A stretch of 53,130 bases of DNA from Moraxella boevrei DSM 14165 (GCF_000379845.1 NZ_KB903793.1:105405-158534), one strand, 5' to 3'. Positions 1-9,530 are shown, numbered from the stretch's first letter. Notes: a model not told the origin generated them from the letters alone. Numbers and translations are program-made.

Positions 1-287
1 TAGCCAAATCGGTTTACGATGCAGGTTGGTTTGAACTGAAACGACAATTGACCTACAAATGCGAGAACGCAGGTTGCCGTTTTGAAATCGTGAATGAACG
101 ATACACTACCCAAACTTGCTCGTGCTGTGGCGATATGTCCAGTAGTCCGAAAGGTAGAGCAGGACTTGGAATAAGAGAATGGACTTGTGCAAAGTGTGGC
201 ACACGGCATGATAGAGATATCAACGCCAGTAAGAACATTCTTGCGGTCGGGCTTGACTGTCTGGGAGCAGGAATCCCGGAACAATAG
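1..287 (+). CDS. tnpB: TnpB (IS200/IS605 OrfB), 3' part only
   Basis: The frame is open from position 3 to a TAG at 285-287, so the gene enters from beyond the left edge; about 94 C-terminal residues are visible. The sequence has the TnpB zinc ribbon (paired CxxC motifs, CSCCG and CAKCG) followed by HDRDINASKN, which carries the last RuvC catalytic Asp. TnpB proteins are RNA-guided nucleases carried by IS200/IS605 transposons and are ancestors of Cas12. Nothing in the visible part looks damaged; whether the rest is intact cannot be seen. The TTG at 48 would give a shorter ORF but is internal to the gene. Confidence 0.85.
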   Translation, partial: AKSVYDAGWFELKRQLTYKCENAGCRFEIVNERYTTQTCSCCGDMSSSPKGRAGLGIREWTCAKCGTRHDRDINASKNILAVGLDCLGAGIPEQ

Positions 288-304
288 GGAGGGGAGGAAG
301 TCAA
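255..304 (+). mobile_element. Predicted right end of the IS200/IS605 element, possible omega-RNA 3' end
   Basis: A short imperfect hairpin (GGGA 263-266 with TCCC 274-277) lies in the last codons of tnpB, followed by a G-rich stretch and TCAA at 301-304. This arrangement resembles the right end of IS605-type elements, where the scaffold of the TnpB guide RNA overlaps the tnpB 3' end and the guide is the flanking DNA. The exact cleavage site is inferred, and the left end is outside the window. Confidence 0.4.
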
Positions 305-367
305 TCAGTAAAAGTTGGTTAAAAATTGTGGTTTTTACTTGAATCTAAGAATAAATAACTTAATTAA

Positions 368-405
368 AAAATACCATCTAAAATAAATTTATTAGATGGT
401 ATTTT
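368..405. terminator. Bidirectional terminator hairpin
   Basis: Perfect 14-bp inverted repeat, arms 368-381 and 392-405, 10-nt loop. A runs on the left and T runs on the right allow it to act in both directions, between the plus-strand tnpB end and the minus-strand gene ending at 433. Confidence 0.75.
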
Positions 406-432
406 ATTAAAGTCAATTGCAAAGTGTTTATG

Positions 433-711
433 CTAATCTTGAGTTATTGATTTAATAATTGAACCTTCAACTACAAAACTAAGAGTTATATGATTTATTT
501 TAACAGTCTTTTCACCTTTTATATGAGCATTTTCAATCTTTCGGTAAACTGTTTGCTTAAACCCTATTTCACTCCCAACAATTCTAGTTAATTGACTATA
601 GAATTTTGTTAAATACTCATCTACTCTTTTTGATGGCTGAAGAGTTGTCCGATTCGTATTGGAACTAGAATTTACATTCATAGATTCACCCATATTAAAA
701 AATTGTTGCAT
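433..711 (-). CDS. Hypothetical protein, 92 aa
   Basis: I do not recognise this protein. The start at 711 has a good ribosome site (GGAG, 5 nt before the ATG). The first 30 or so residues are Ser/Asn/Thr-rich and probably disordered; the rest is predicted soluble with mixed charge. It is followed by a strong terminator and sits between ilvD and an IS end, so it may be accessory DNA. No signal peptide or membrane segment is evident. Confidence 0.6.
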   Translation of the reverse strand: MQQFFNMGESMNVNSSSNTNRTTLQPSKRVDEYLTKFYSQLTRIVGSEIGFKQTVYRKIENAHIKGEKTVKINHITLSFVVEGSIIKSITQD

Positions 712-761
712 ACTATCTCCAATAACTTGAAATCAATTTTAATTATTAATTCCTTTCAAAA

Positions 762-2663
762 TCACTTCTCCACCTGACTCACATCTCTCACCGCCCCTGT
801 ATCGGCACTTGTCGCCATGGCGGCATAGGCTCGTAGGGCTTGGGAGACATAGCGTTCACGATTGACAGGTTTCCACGCTTGTTTGCCACGTTCATTCATG
901 GCGGTACGGCGTTTGGCAAGCTCATCGTCCGATACGTTCAGATGAATGGAGCGGTTTGGAATGTCAATTTTGATGATGTCAAATTCTTCCACAAGTCCAA
1001 TCGCCCCGCCTTTGGCAGCTTCTGGGCTTGCGTGTCCGATAGACAGCCCCGAAGTACCACCGCTAAATCGTCCGTCTGTGAGCAAAGCACACGCCTTACC
1101 CAAGCCTTTTGATTTTAAATAAGAAGTTGGGTAAAGCATCTCTTGCATACCCGGTCCGCCTTTTGGACCTTCATAGCGGATAATGACAATGTCGCCTGCG
1201 ACAATTTTGTCCGCCAAAATCGCCTCCACCGCACTATCTTGACTTTCAAAAACCCTTGCTCGCCCTGTAAATGTCAAAATGCTCTCATCCACGCCTGCGG
1301 TTTTGACGACACAGCCTCGTTCGGCAATATTACCAAACAATACAGCAAGCCCACCGTCTTGACTGTACGCAAATTGTTTACTGCGAATACAGCCAGACTC
1401 ACGATTGACATCAAGATTGCTCCATTCACGGTTTTGGCTAAATGCTTGTGTCGTCCGCACGCCAGCAGGGGCGGCGATATACAGGGAGCGAGCGTCCACA
1501 TTCTCAGGGTTCATAATGTCCCACTTAGCAAGTGCGTCCTTTAAGGTTGGCGAATGTACGGTTGGCACGCTGGTGTCAAGCAGCCCTGCTCGGTCAAGCT
1601 CCGCCAAAATACCCATTACCCCGCCTGCACGGTGCACATCTTCCATATGGTATTTTTGGGTGGCAGGGGCGACTTTGGATAGGCAAGGCACTTGACGAGA
1701 CAAGCGGTCAATGTCTGCCATTTTAAAGTCCACGCCCGCCTCGTGTGCCGCCGCCAAAAGGTGCAAAATTGTATTGGTGCTACCGCCCATGGCAATGTCA
1801 AGGCTCATCGCATTGCAAAAAGCCGATTTTGTGGCGATACTTCTTGGCAAAACGCTATAGTCGTCCTGTTCATAATGGCGTTTGGCAAGCTCAACAATCA
1901 TTCTGCCAGCAGTCAAAAACAAGTCTTTTCTTTTGGCGTGCGTTGCCAAAAGCGAGCCATTGCCTGCCAAAGACAGCCCCAACGCTTCGGTCAAGCAGTT
2001 CATCGAGTTGGCGGTAAACATACCAGAACACGACCCACAAGTTGGGCAGGCCGAGCGTTCTACACTTGCCACATCTTCGTCCGAAATCAAATCGTCCGCT
2101 GCGTCAATCATCGCATCCACAAGGTCAAGCTTACGCACATTTTTGCCACTATCGTCCGTAACTGTCTCATGGGTCATGTGTCCGTCATGCACTTCGCTTG
2201 CCAGCACTTTACCAGCTTCCATAGGGCCACCTGAGACAAAAATGGTGGGGATGTTAAGGCGTAAACTTGCCATGAGCATACCGGGGGTGATTTTATCGCA
2301 ATTAGAAATACAGACCAACGCGTCCGCACAATGGGCGTTTACCATATATTCCACGCTATCAGCAATCAAATCACGGCTTGGCAAGCTATACAGCATACCA
2401 CCATGCCCCATGGCAATGCCATCGTCCACGGCAATGGTGTTAAATTCTTTGGCAACCCCGCCTGCTTTTTCAATCTCTCGTGCGACCAGTTGCCCTAAGT
2501 CTTTTAAATGCACATGCCCTGGCACAAACTGGGTAAATGAGTTGGCAATGGCAATGATAGGCTTATTAAAATCATCGTCCGTCATGCCTGTGGCACGCCA
2601 TAAGGCTCTTGCCCCTGCCATATTGCGACCTTGTGTAGATGTTTTTGAGCGGTATTGTGGCAT
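762..2663 (-). CDS. ilvD: Dihydroxy-acid dehydratase
   Basis: IlvD converts 2,3-dihydroxy-isovalerate and its methylvalerate homologue to the 2-oxo acids, the third step of valine and isoleucine synthesis, in the cytoplasm. At 633 aa it is near the usual length (about 616 in E. coli). Family motifs are clear: NCDKITPGM at 121-129 and [12 protein letters not shown] at 209-220, which carry Fe-S cluster cysteines. The start has AAGGA about 8 nt upstream of ATG. It appears to be transcribed alone; no other ilv gene is in the window. Codon use is GC-richer than that of some neighbours but the gene is intact. Confidence 0.97.
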   Translation of the reverse strand: MPQYRSKTSTQGRNMAGARALWRATGMTDDDFNKPIIAIANSFTQFVPGHVHLKDLGQLVAREIEKAGGVAKEFNTIAVDDGIAMGHGGMLYSLPSRDLIADSVEYMVNAHCADALVCISNCDKITPGMLMASLRLNIPTIFVSGGPMEAGKVLASEVHDGHMTHETVTDDSGKNVRKLDLVDAMIDAADDLISDEDVASVERSACPTCGSCSGMFTANSMNCLTEALGLSLAGNGSLLATHAKRKDLFLTAGRMIVELAKRHYEQDDYSVLPRSIATKSAFCNAMSLDIAMGGSTNTILHLLAAAHEAGVDFKMADIDRLSRQVPCLSKVAPATQKYHMEDVHRAGGVMGILAELDRAGLLDTSVPTVHSPTLKDALAKWDIMNPENVDARSLYIAAPAGVRTTQAFSQNREWSNLDVNRESGCIRSKQFAYSQDGGLAVLFGNIAERGCVVKTAGVDESILTFTGRARVFESQDSAVEAILADKIVAGDIVIIRYEGPKGGPGMQEMLYPTSYLKSKGLGKACALLTDGRFSGGTSGLSIGHASPEAAKGGAIGLVEEFDIIKIDIPNRSIHLNVSDDELAKRRTAMNERGKQAWKPVNRERYVSQALRAYAAMATSADTGAVRDVSQVEK

Positions 2664-2783
2664 AATATTTTTCCTTTTTGGCTATTGGCTAAAAATAAAA
2701 TTCTCACTATTTTACCGCTAAAAAACCAATCAGTATAGCAAAAAAATGCGTTAAATTTGCTTACTGATTTATAATAAAAAGTT

Positions 2784-2792
2784 TGCTAAAAT
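2784..2792 (+). promoter_or_regulatory. Extended -10 promoter element
   Basis: TGCTAAAAT, an extended -10 (TGn plus TAAAAT), lies 28 nt before the start of the gene at 2820. The same word occurs before the genes at 13460 and 46679. No convincing -35 box, as expected of extended -10 promoters. Confidence 0.45.
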
Positions 2793-2819
2793 ATCTTTTA
2801 GCTTACCAAATGGAAAAAT

Positions 2820-3344
2820 ATGGATACTTCTATGCCAGACCCAACCTCTAACCCCGACCCAGTTTGCCAAGCCTTGCAACAAACCTTACAACTGTTGCAC
2901 GCTAACGAACGAGATAAACCCAAGCATATTTTATTAATTGCTGAAAATCATGAATATTTTCAAATACTTGAACAAAACTGTGACGAATTTAATTATCAAT
3001 TTTACCCAAGTGATACCTTTAATCAGTTAAAATTTTATCGGCAATATGATATTGCGATTTTAGTGTTAAATCAACAAGATAGCAGGATTTCTGAACAAAA
3101 TTTACAACGTTGTCGGGATTTATTTGCCAAACATAGTTTGGTTTTTCATGCCGAAAATAACCCTGCTCAACCGAGCGAATTTGGCTTTCAGTATTTTTGC
3201 CAAACACCCTGTCAAATCAGTCAAATAAGCAAACAAAATTTTAATATTTACCAGTTTAACTTATTTGATTATAAACGCTTGCCTGATTGGTTGAATAGTA
3301 AATTTTGGGCAAATCCTGAACACTGGAATAAATTTCGTTGGTAA
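2820..3344 (+). CDS. Hypothetical protein, 174 aa
   Basis: I cannot place this protein with confidence; it resembles the uncharacterised small cytoplasmic proteins found next to housekeeping genes in Acinetobacter and Moraxella. Residues 36-42 (HILLIAE) and 76-83 look like beta strands of an alpha/beta domain. The C-terminus is rich in Trp and Phe (PDWLNSKFWANPEHWNKF). No signal peptide or membrane segment. A short GGAAA lies before the ATG. It is divergent from ilvD and is followed by 255 bp of AT-rich DNA before pal. Confidence 0.7.
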   Translation: MDTSMPDPTSNPDPVCQALQQTLQLLHANERDKPKHILLIAENHEYFQILEQNCDEFNYQFYPSDTFNQLKFYRQYDIAILVLNQQDSRISEQNLQRCRDLFAKHSLVFHAENNPAQPSEFGFQYFCQTPCQISQISKQNFNIYQFNLFDYKRLPDWLNSKFWANPEHWNKFRW

Positions 3345-3599
3345 GCTGGGATAAAAATTGGTAAAAGAAGCAAGATAAAGGGTAAAAAATTGGCGATTAT
3401 CGGATTTTTGTTAAAATTTATCTAAAATTGTTAAAAAATTTGGTGAAAACTATTTACAAAAAAACGTTAATTGCTTAATCTATAGCAATTATTTTTACGG
3501 TTTTTTTACGTCATAGAATTTTTTAATAGTTTGTTAAATATTTTTTAATAGAATAATTAGTTAATTTTATGATATCACGGTTTTTTTAAGGAAAACTTT

Positions 3600-4118
3600 A
3601 TGTTAAATATCAAAAATGTATTGACTGTTTCAATGGTTGCAGGTGTGTTAGCCTTAACTGGCTGTTCTGCCAAACGCAAAAGCTCAGAAGTCGTGGTTGC
3701 CCCAATGGGCGTCATGGGAGCAAATGGCTACTATAATGGCGGTTCAACCGTTAACAACAGTGCAAGCACCATAAACGCTGCGGCTGCCATGGGCAACGCC
3801 AACGCAGTATATTTTGCGTTTGACAGCAGTGACCTAGACGCACAAGGTCAAGCAGTGTTGAACCAACAAGCCCAATTCTTAAAATCTGACCCTTCAGCCC
3901 GTGTACAAATCTCAGGTCACACCGATGAGCGTGGTAGCCGTGAGTACAACATGGCGTTGGGCGAGCGTCGTGCAAAATCTACACAGGCCTACTTAGTTTC
4001 GCAAGGTGTTGACGCATCTCGTACCGAAGCGGTGAGTTTTGGTGAAGACCAACCTGCGGTACAAGGTACAACTGAAGATGCGTACGCACAAAATCGCCGT
4101 GCGGAATTGAGCTACTAA
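3600..4118 (+). CDS. pal: Peptidoglycan-associated lipoprotein Pal
   Basis: Outer-membrane lipoprotein of the Tol-Pal system that ties the outer membrane to peptidoglycan during division. A signal peptide ends in the lipobox LTGC (residues 19-22, acylated Cys22). A Ser/Asn/Ala-rich linker follows, then an OmpA-like domain with VYFAFDSSDLD and the peptidoglycan-binding segment ISGHTDERGSREYNMALGERR. It ends in RRAELSY as Pal proteins do. Good ribosome site (AAGGAAAA). tolQRAB is not adjacent here, unlike in many Gammaproteobacteria; the gene has its own terminator. Confidence 0.95.
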   Translation: MLNIKNVLTVSMVAGVLALTGCSAKRKSSEVVVAPMGVMGANGYYNGGSTVNNSASTINAAAAMGNANAVYFAFDSSDLDAQGQAVLNQQAQFLKSDPSARVQISGHTDERGSREYNMALGERRAKSTQAYLVSQGVDASRTEAVSFGEDQPAVQGTTEDAYAQNRRAELSY

Positions 4119-4158
4119 TCTTTTAGTTTTTTTAATTTATTTTAAAAATAATCTTTAA

Positions 4159-4206
4159 AAACCTAATTTACCAAAACATTAATGGCTTGGTAAATTGGGT
4201 TTTTTT
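4159..4206 (+). terminator. Terminator after pal
   Basis: 16-bp stem (4159-4174 with 4187-4202) with one G-U pair, 12-nt loop, followed by T residues to 4206. Confidence 0.85.
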
Positions 4207-4226
4207 AAATTGATTTTCTAAAACTA

Positions 4227-4874
4227 ATGCAAATTTATCCATTAACCCTTGCGAATGCGTGGCTTGCGATTGGCGAGATTGACGAGTTATTGACAAATTC
4301 TTCAGTTTCTATCTCAAAACCAAATCAACAAGGTTCAATCGCTTGTCGGTTATTATTACGTCAATTACAAAGGCACATTGAGCAGCTTGATCAACAAGCT
4401 CACGAATTAGATGAGCGTGAATTACCGTATTATTTTATCTCAAACTCGCAAAAATGGTTTGTCAGTTTTAGCCATAGCCAACGCCAAGTGGCGGTACTGT
4501 TGGCAGACGTGGCAAATATTGGCGTAGATATTGAAAATAAACCGATAAAATCACGTGTTGCTAAGCGGTTTTTTAGCCAAGGGGAAAACCAATGGCTAAG
4601 CCAAATCAATGACGTGAAACAAGTTGAATTGGCAAAAACCTTATTGTGGACGTTAAAAGAAAGCCATATCAAAGCAATGACCAATCAACAAAATACGCAA
4701 AATCTGACGTTGAGCCAAGGGCTTGGGGTAGACATGTTGCAATGGCTAAACCCGAGCGAATTGACGTTGTTATTGGCAATCAAGAAACCTTATCATGAAT
4801 TGAATTTATCAAATGCGGTACTTGGTTTTTTGCCAGAATCACAATGTAGTTGGTGGGTAGGGCAGTCGTTGTAG
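4227..4874 (+). CDS. 4'-phosphopantetheinyl transferase, Sfp type
   Basis: Transfers the phosphopantetheine arm of coenzyme A to a serine of carrier proteins. The two family signatures are present: IGVDIEN at 98-104 (Mg2+-binding Asp101) and WTLKESHIKA at 141-150; FSHS at 81-84 matches the preceding conserved motif. At 215 aa it is of Sfp/AcpT size rather than the short AcpS type. No non-ribosomal peptide or polyketide genes are nearby, so the carrier protein substrate cannot be told. The ribosome site is weak. Confidence 0.88.
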   Translation: MQIYPLTLANAWLAIGEIDELLTNSSVSISKPNQQGSIACRLLLRQLQRHIEQLDQQAHELDERELPYYFISNSQKWFVSFSHSQRQVAVLLADVANIGVDIENKPIKSRVAKRFFSQGENQWLSQINDVKQVELAKTLLWTLKESHIKAMTNQQNTQNLTLSQGLGVDMLQWLNPSELTLLLAIKKPYHELNLSNAVLGFLPESQCSWWVGQSL

Positions 4875-5097
4875 TGATTTTTAATTTGAAAATTTGATTA
4901 AATATATGCCAAATGAGTATAAAAAATAACGTGAAAAATTGTAAAAAGGCTTTTTTTTGGCTATCTACCGTGTTATATTATTCCTTAGCAGATATCTGTA
5001 ATAATTGTAAAAATAGCGTAAAATTTTTTACAAAAACTCACAGATAATCGTCTCGGCGAGCCAAGTTTCGGCTTATTTTCTTAATTGAGGATTTAAT

Positions 5098-5310
5098 ATG
5101 TCAGTTCGTGAACAAGGTATTGTTAAATGGTTTAACGATTCAAAAGGTTTTGGATTTATCCAGCGTAGCACAGGTGAAGATATTTTTGTGCATTTTCGTT
5201 CTATTCAGGGCGAGGGCTACCGCTCATTGCGTGAAGGACAAAATGTAGAATTTGTCGTTACCGAAGGTCCTAAAGGCTTGCAAGCTGAAGAAGTAACTAA
5301 GCTTGGCTAA
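5098..5310 (+). CDS. Cold-shock domain protein, CspA family
   Basis: A single 70-residue cold-shock domain that binds single-stranded RNA/DNA. RNP1 is KGFGFI and RNP2 is DIFVHF. Ribosome site TTGAGGA lies upstream of ATG. The 5' region (4875-5097) is AT-rich and could hold a long leader as in cspA genes, but temperature regulation is an inference. Followed at once by its own terminator, so monocistronic. Confidence 0.93.
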   Translation: MSVREQGIVKWFNDSKGFGFIQRSTGEDIFVHFRSIQGEGYRSLREGQNVEFVVTEGPKGLQAEEVTKLG

Positions 5311-5359
5311 TCGCTTACAACTACTTGGTATTTGATAATTTTTATCAAGAGTTTCTTTA

Positions 5360-5401
5360 AAAAAACTAAGCTAATTAACTAAAGAGTTGGCTTAGTTTTT
5401 T
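5360..5401 (+). terminator. Terminator after the cold-shock gene
   Basis: 15-bp stem, arms 5360-5374 and 5387-5401, one G-U pair, 12-nt loop, with T residues in the 3' arm. Confidence 0.85.
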
Positions 5402-5471
5402 GTGTTTGTATTAATTTTAAATTTTATTACCCATTCTGATTAACATTCATCATCTATAAAAAGGCGTTGCC

Positions 5472-6620
5472 GTGTTTCACTCATTTTCTCAATTACCGCT
5501 ACATCCTGCGTTATTAAAAGCTATTGCTCAGTTGGGCTATACCCAGTTAACCCCCATTCAATCCCAAATTTTACCGCACACTCTAGCAGGGCAAGATGCG
5601 ATTGGACAAGCCCAAACAGGCACAGGGAAAACGGTGACTTTTTTACTAACAATAATTAATGAACTATTAACCAATACTTTAAAAAAAGACAAAGACGGTG
5701 AGCGTTATCTAGGCGAAGCCCGTGCGTTAATCCTAGCACCGACCCGTGAATTGGCACAACAAATTTACCAAGATTGTCTGCAATTAACCCAATTTACCAA
5801 GTTAAATACGGTTTGTTTGCTCGGCGGTACGGATTATGAGCAACAATCTCGCCCACTGCAACAAAAATTTGTGGATATTATCATTGCGACCCCAGGACGG
5901 TTGATTGATTTTTGTCATCAAGGCTATGTGTATCTTGACCGTGTGGAAGTGTTGGTATTGGACGAAGCCGACCGTATGCTGGACATGGGTTTTATCCCTG
6001 ATATTAAGCGTTTAATCCGTATGATGCCTGAAAATACGCATCGGCAAACGTTGCTATTTTCAGCGACATTTAACCAAGATGTGATGAATTTGGCGTATCG
6101 TTGGTTATATCAGCCGACTTTTGTTGAGATTGAACCTGAGCAAAAAACCAGTGAAAATATCAAACAGAAGTTCTATATGATTGCCGAAACTAAAAAATAT
6201 CAAGCGTTGCAACAAATAATTCAGCAGTATAGCGGACAAAAGTTGATTATTTTTGCCAATCGTAAAGACCAAGTTCGCCGTTTATACGAAAAATTAAGCC
6301 AACAATACAAAGTTGTCACGCTATCTGGCGATGTGGTACAAGCCAAACGAGAAAAATATTTGGCACAATTTCGGGACGGCAATGCCGATATTTTGGTGGC
6401 GACCGATGTCGCAGGGCGTGGCATTCATGTGGACGACGTGGCATGCGTGGTAAATTTTACCTTGCCAGACAGCCCTGATGACTATGTGCATCGTATTGGG
6501 CGGACGGGGCGTGCGGGTAACAAAGGCGTGAGTGTCAGCTTTGTCAGCGAAGATGATAGCTTTAATTTTCCTGCCATTCAACATTATTTGGATAACGAAA
6601 TCAAGCTAGAACAATGGTAA
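5472..6620 (+). CDS. rhlB: DEAD-box RNA helicase, RhlB-like
   Basis: ATP-dependent RNA helicase. All core motifs are present: Q motif TPIQSQ (28-33), Walker A AQTGTGKT (47-54), PTREL (90-94), DEAD (164-167), SAT (197-199) and HRIGRTGR in the second RecA domain. At 382 aa it is a minimal helicase with hardly any C-terminal extension. The LAGQDAIGQAQTGTGKT segment is closest to RhlB, a degradosome helicase in E. coli, but other DEAD proteins cannot be excluded. Start is GTG with AAGG upstream. pabB follows after 6 bp, so the two are probably co-transcribed. Confidence 0.9.
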   Translation: MFHSFSQLPLHPALLKAIAQLGYTQLTPIQSQILPHTLAGQDAIGQAQTGTGKTVTFLLTIINELLTNTLKKDKDGERYLGEARALILAPTRELAQQIYQDCLQLTQFTKLNTVCLLGGTDYEQQSRPLQQKFVDIIIATPGRLIDFCHQGYVYLDRVEVLVLDEADRMLDMGFIPDIKRLIRMMPENTHRQTLLFSATFNQDVMNLAYRWLYQPTFVEIEPEQKTSENIKQKFYMIAETKKYQALQQIIQQYSGQKLIIFANRKDQVRRLYEKLSQQYKVVTLSGDVVQAKREKYLAQFRDGNADILVATDVAGRGIHVDDVACVVNFTLPDSPDDYVHRIGRTGRAGNKGVSVSFVSEDDSFNFPAIQHYLDNEIKLEQW

Positions 6621-6626
6621 TCAATC

Positions 6627-8027
6627 GTGCTAAAGACCGCCAATCAACTGCTGTGTGAATTTTTACAAGATTGGCATTATGCTGATATTGTTAAAATTTT
6701 GGCAAAAATTCCTGACTTTTATCCTATTTTTCTCAATAATCATGGGCAGAATTTGCTTGCGTTTTTGCCAAAAACCACGTTTGGCATTTATTTTAGTAAA
6801 CAACCAATGTTATTTCAGCTAAAAATCAATGAAAAAGTGGGTGAAAAATTGCTAAATTTTACCCAAATCAATGAATTATTGGTTGATTTTTGCCAACAAA
6901 ATCAAGCGATTAATTACGCTAATAGCGATAATCATCATTATCAAAACGGCTTAATCGGCTTTGTTAGCTATGACTTTTCAGCATCGGTATTGGCTGATTT
7001 AGCAAAACATGACTTTGATGTGAATAAACCGTGTGCATTTTTTGCCCATTATCCTTATTTTTTACAAAAGACTAATAATATTTGGCAACTAGTTAGTCAT
7101 AGTACAGAATTAAGCGAACTGGCAATTATTAAACAACAACTTGCTACGGTTTTTACCAAAAATTCTGCTATTAAAACAACTACTTATCAACCATTGACTT
7201 TATCCACGACTTGGCAATATAGCGATTATCAGCACGCTTTTGACAAAGCGCAAGCGTATTTGTATGCAGGGGACTGCTATCAGATTAACTTGACCCAACA
7301 ATGGCAAACCAAGCTAAATAACCAAACATTAGCCGAATATTTAATGCCATTACAATCGGCAATGCAAGCCCCATTTTCGGGTTATTTGAATGTAAACGGC
7401 ATGGAAATTTTAAGCTGTTCACCTGAGTTGTTTTTTACTTTTGTTAAACAAAATAATGAAATAAATTTAATTACGAAACCGATAAAAGGCACCCGTCCAC
7501 GTCATGCGGATATTGATATTGATGAAAAATTAAAAAATGAATTAAAATTAAGTGAAAAAGATATTGCTGAAAATGTGATGATTGTGGATTTGTTACGCAA
7601 TGATTTGGGCAGATACGCCAAAACAGGCTCGGTTGCTGTGCCAACGTTGTTTGCGATTGAAAGTTTTAGCAATGTACACCACATGGTAAGTACAATTACC
7701 GCTACGATTAAAACAGATGTTCACCCAATCACGGTGTTGCTCGGCAGTTTACCTGCAGGTTCAATCACAGGCACGCCCAAAAAACGGGCGGTTGAGATTA
7801 TTCATGAGCTAGAAAGTGGCAATCGTGGGGCGTATTGTGGTACGCTCGGCTATCTGAATTTTGACGGTAGTGGACAATGGAATGTGTTAATCCGCACTTT
7901 GCAAGCCTATGATGGCAAGGCGACATTGTGGGCGGGTGGCGGTGTTACGATTGCATCAGATTGCCAAGCAGAATATCAAGAATGTTTTGATAAAGTGGGG
8001 AATTTGTTACGTTTTTTGGCGAAATAA
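6627..8027 (+). CDS. pabB: Aminodeoxychorismate synthase component I
   Basis: Makes 4-amino-4-deoxychorismate from chorismate for folate synthesis, with a glutamine amidotransferase partner (PabA) not seen in the window. The PIKGTRPR motif (from residue 285, Lys287) marks PabB rather than TrpE, which has Ala at that place. Other chorismate-enzyme motifs are IVDLLRNDLGR, GSLPAGSITGTPK and a C-terminal AGGGVTIASD. GTG start 6 bp after the helicase stop. The N-terminal 180 residues are poorly conserved, as usual. Confidence 0.92.
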   Translation: MLKTANQLLCEFLQDWHYADIVKILAKIPDFYPIFLNNHGQNLLAFLPKTTFGIYFSKQPMLFQLKINEKVGEKLLNFTQINELLVDFCQQNQAINYANSDNHHYQNGLIGFVSYDFSASVLADLAKHDFDVNKPCAFFAHYPYFLQKTNNIWQLVSHSTELSELAIIKQQLATVFTKNSAIKTTTYQPLTLSTTWQYSDYQHAFDKAQAYLYAGDCYQINLTQQWQTKLNNQTLAEYLMPLQSAMQAPFSGYLNVNGMEILSCSPELFFTFVKQNNEINLITKPIKGTRPRHADIDIDEKLKNELKLSEKDIAENVMIVDLLRNDLGRYAKTGSVAVPTLFAIESFSNVHHMVSTITATIKTDVHPITVLLGSLPAGSITGTPKKRAVEIIHELESGNRGAYCGTLGYLNFDGSGQWNVLIRTLQAYDGKATLWAGGGVTIASDCQAEYQECFDKVGNLLRFLAK

Positions 8028-8055
8028 ATGATTAGCAAATAAAAAATAATTAAAA

Positions 8056-8973
8056 TCAATCATTTACACCTTGCCAAGATGATTTTGGCTGTTGATAACA
8101 TTCCCCATTAGCCAGCATTGCTTTGGCTCGTGGCGTGCCTGTATATTTCCAATGCCAAGACTCTTGCGAAATACCTGTGGCTTGCGAATAACTTGGAGTA
8201 AAGGTTTGTTCAAATCCATATTTATAAGCATTTTCTTTTAACCAACGATAACCTTCAGTTTTGGCAAAACCATGATTAATTGGCGTAAAATCAATCGCCA
8301 AGCCTGTGTGATGTTCGGAAAATCCGGGGTGTGATGACACATAATAAATTTGTTTATTGCTTTGTCCAGCTTTCGTTTTACGATTGACAATGCCACGCTG
8401 ATAATCTATCGAACGGAACGCTGAACCAATCGTCAAATTTGCACCTTGATTGCGTGCGTCGGTCATCATTCGGCGTAATTCATCGGCTGCCATGCGGTGT
8501 ACTTTATAGCCATTGACATTCACTAAGTCACTACTTGATGCTTCGGGGAATTTAAAATGATAAAAGCCCACTTGCCCTGCAGGTGCGTAATATTGGCAGT
8601 TGGCTTGACTTGCAAAGTTCTGATTTTGGTTGTTGTACTTAGTTGGTTGGGCGTTGGCTTGCCATTCTTGAGCAGGTACGTCACGCTGAGTTAAACCATT
8701 TTGATAATTGGTATTGCCCGCAGGCCCAACAGTTTGATTTTGAGTATAATTTGGTGTATTAGAAATGGTTTGCACATGGCTATATTGGGGTTGAGCTTGC
8801 GTTGTTTTGCCACCGCTTGTGATGTAGCCTTGTCCTTTTTGTAATTGAGCAATCATTGGGTCATTTTCTTGTAATTGTTTGTCATCGCCTTTTCCTGCAA
8901 AAGCAAATGGCAACAGCACCAAGCCACCAATTACCGCACCTAAACCAACTGCCTGTTTTGTATTTAAAGGCAT
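8056..8973 (-). CDS. D-alanyl-D-alanine (or L,D-) carboxypeptidase, M15B/VanY family
   Basis: Zinc peptidase that trims peptidoglycan stem peptides. The catalytic domain (about residues 145-290) has SEHHTGLAID, which fits SxHxxGxAxD, and ESWHWKY with the second zinc His. An N-terminal hydrophobic segment (about residues 8-26) is a signal peptide or anchor, followed by roughly 100 residues of Gln/Asn-rich linker, so the domain acts in the periplasm. Ribosome site GGAG before ATG. It is convergent with pabB, with 28 bp between them. Confidence 0.88.
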   Translation of the reverse strand: MPLNTKQAVGLGAVIGGLVLLPFAFAGKGDDKQLQENDPMIAQLQKGQGYITSGGKTTQAQPQYSHVQTISNTPNYTQNQTVGPAGNTNYQNGLTQRDVPAQEWQANAQPTKYNNQNQNFASQANCQYYAPAGQVGFYHFKFPEASSSDLVNVNGYKVHRMAADELRRMMTDARNQGANLTIGSAFRSIDYQRGIVNRKTKAGQSNKQIYYVSSHPGFSEHHTGLAIDFTPINHGFAKTEGYRWLKENAYKYGFEQTFTPSYSQATGISQESWHWKYTGTPRAKAMLANGECYQQPKSSWQGVND

Positions 8974-9224
8974 AACGACTCCAAATTATCAATAAAACCT
9001 TGCTAATTTATAGTATAAATTGAAACAGGTTAAAAAGCAATTACTAAATTAAAATTGTAGAAAAATCTAAAAAAGTGCTTGAAACTCGGCATAAAAAAAG
9101 TTAAATTAACTATGAAGTAACATTATTTGGAATATAGTATAGAAGGTTGGTAAATACATTATTGTTAAATAAAATTACTCAAAACTTTAATAACAGTTAA
9201 TCTTTTTTTAGAAAGGAATTAGCA

Positions 9225-9530
9225 ATGAAAGTGAGCAAATTATTAGCGTTAACAGGTATTTTTTGTGGTGCGATGTTGTTCCAAGGTCAAGCCAACGCAT
9301 TAGGACCAGCAGCAGGTGCAGAAAGTGGTTATGCGTGTACCCATTCTGGTGGCAGTTTGATTTTGCGTGCAGGTCCAGGGCAAAAATTCAAAAAATTAGC
9401 AGGTATCCCATACGGTACAACGTTGCCAATCATTGACAGCGTGGACGGCAAAGACGGTTTTATTTGGTACAAAGTACGTTATGGCAAACGTATTGGCTAC
9501 GCTCGTTCTGACTATGTTTGCGGTGTTTAA
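9225..9530 (+). CDS. Secreted bacterial SH3-domain protein
   Basis: 101 aa with a signal peptide ending near QANA (about residue 25) and a single bacterial SH3 domain (SLILRAGPGQKF ... GYARSDYVCGV). Two cysteines flank the domain and could form a disulfide in the periplasm. SH3 domains of this kind often bind cell-wall peptides. It lies beside the carboxypeptidase gene, divergent from it, which fits a cell-wall role, but no partner is proven. Ribosome site AAAGGA. Confidence 0.85.
   Translation: MKVSKLLALTGIFCGAMLFQGQANALGPAAGAESGYACTHSGGSLILRAGPGQKFKKLAGIPYGTTLPIIDSVDGKDGFIWYKVRYGKRIGYARSDYVCGV

Noticed and set aside
840-2721. Several plus-strand ORFs up to 279 codons inside ilvD
   Set aside because: They are antisense to a clear ilvD, lack ribosome sites, and give protein sequences without domains.
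3345-3599. Possible small RNA in the AT-rich region before pal
   Set aside because: Repeated TTGTTAAA-like words are present but there is no hairpin with a T tract; low complexity explains the pattern.
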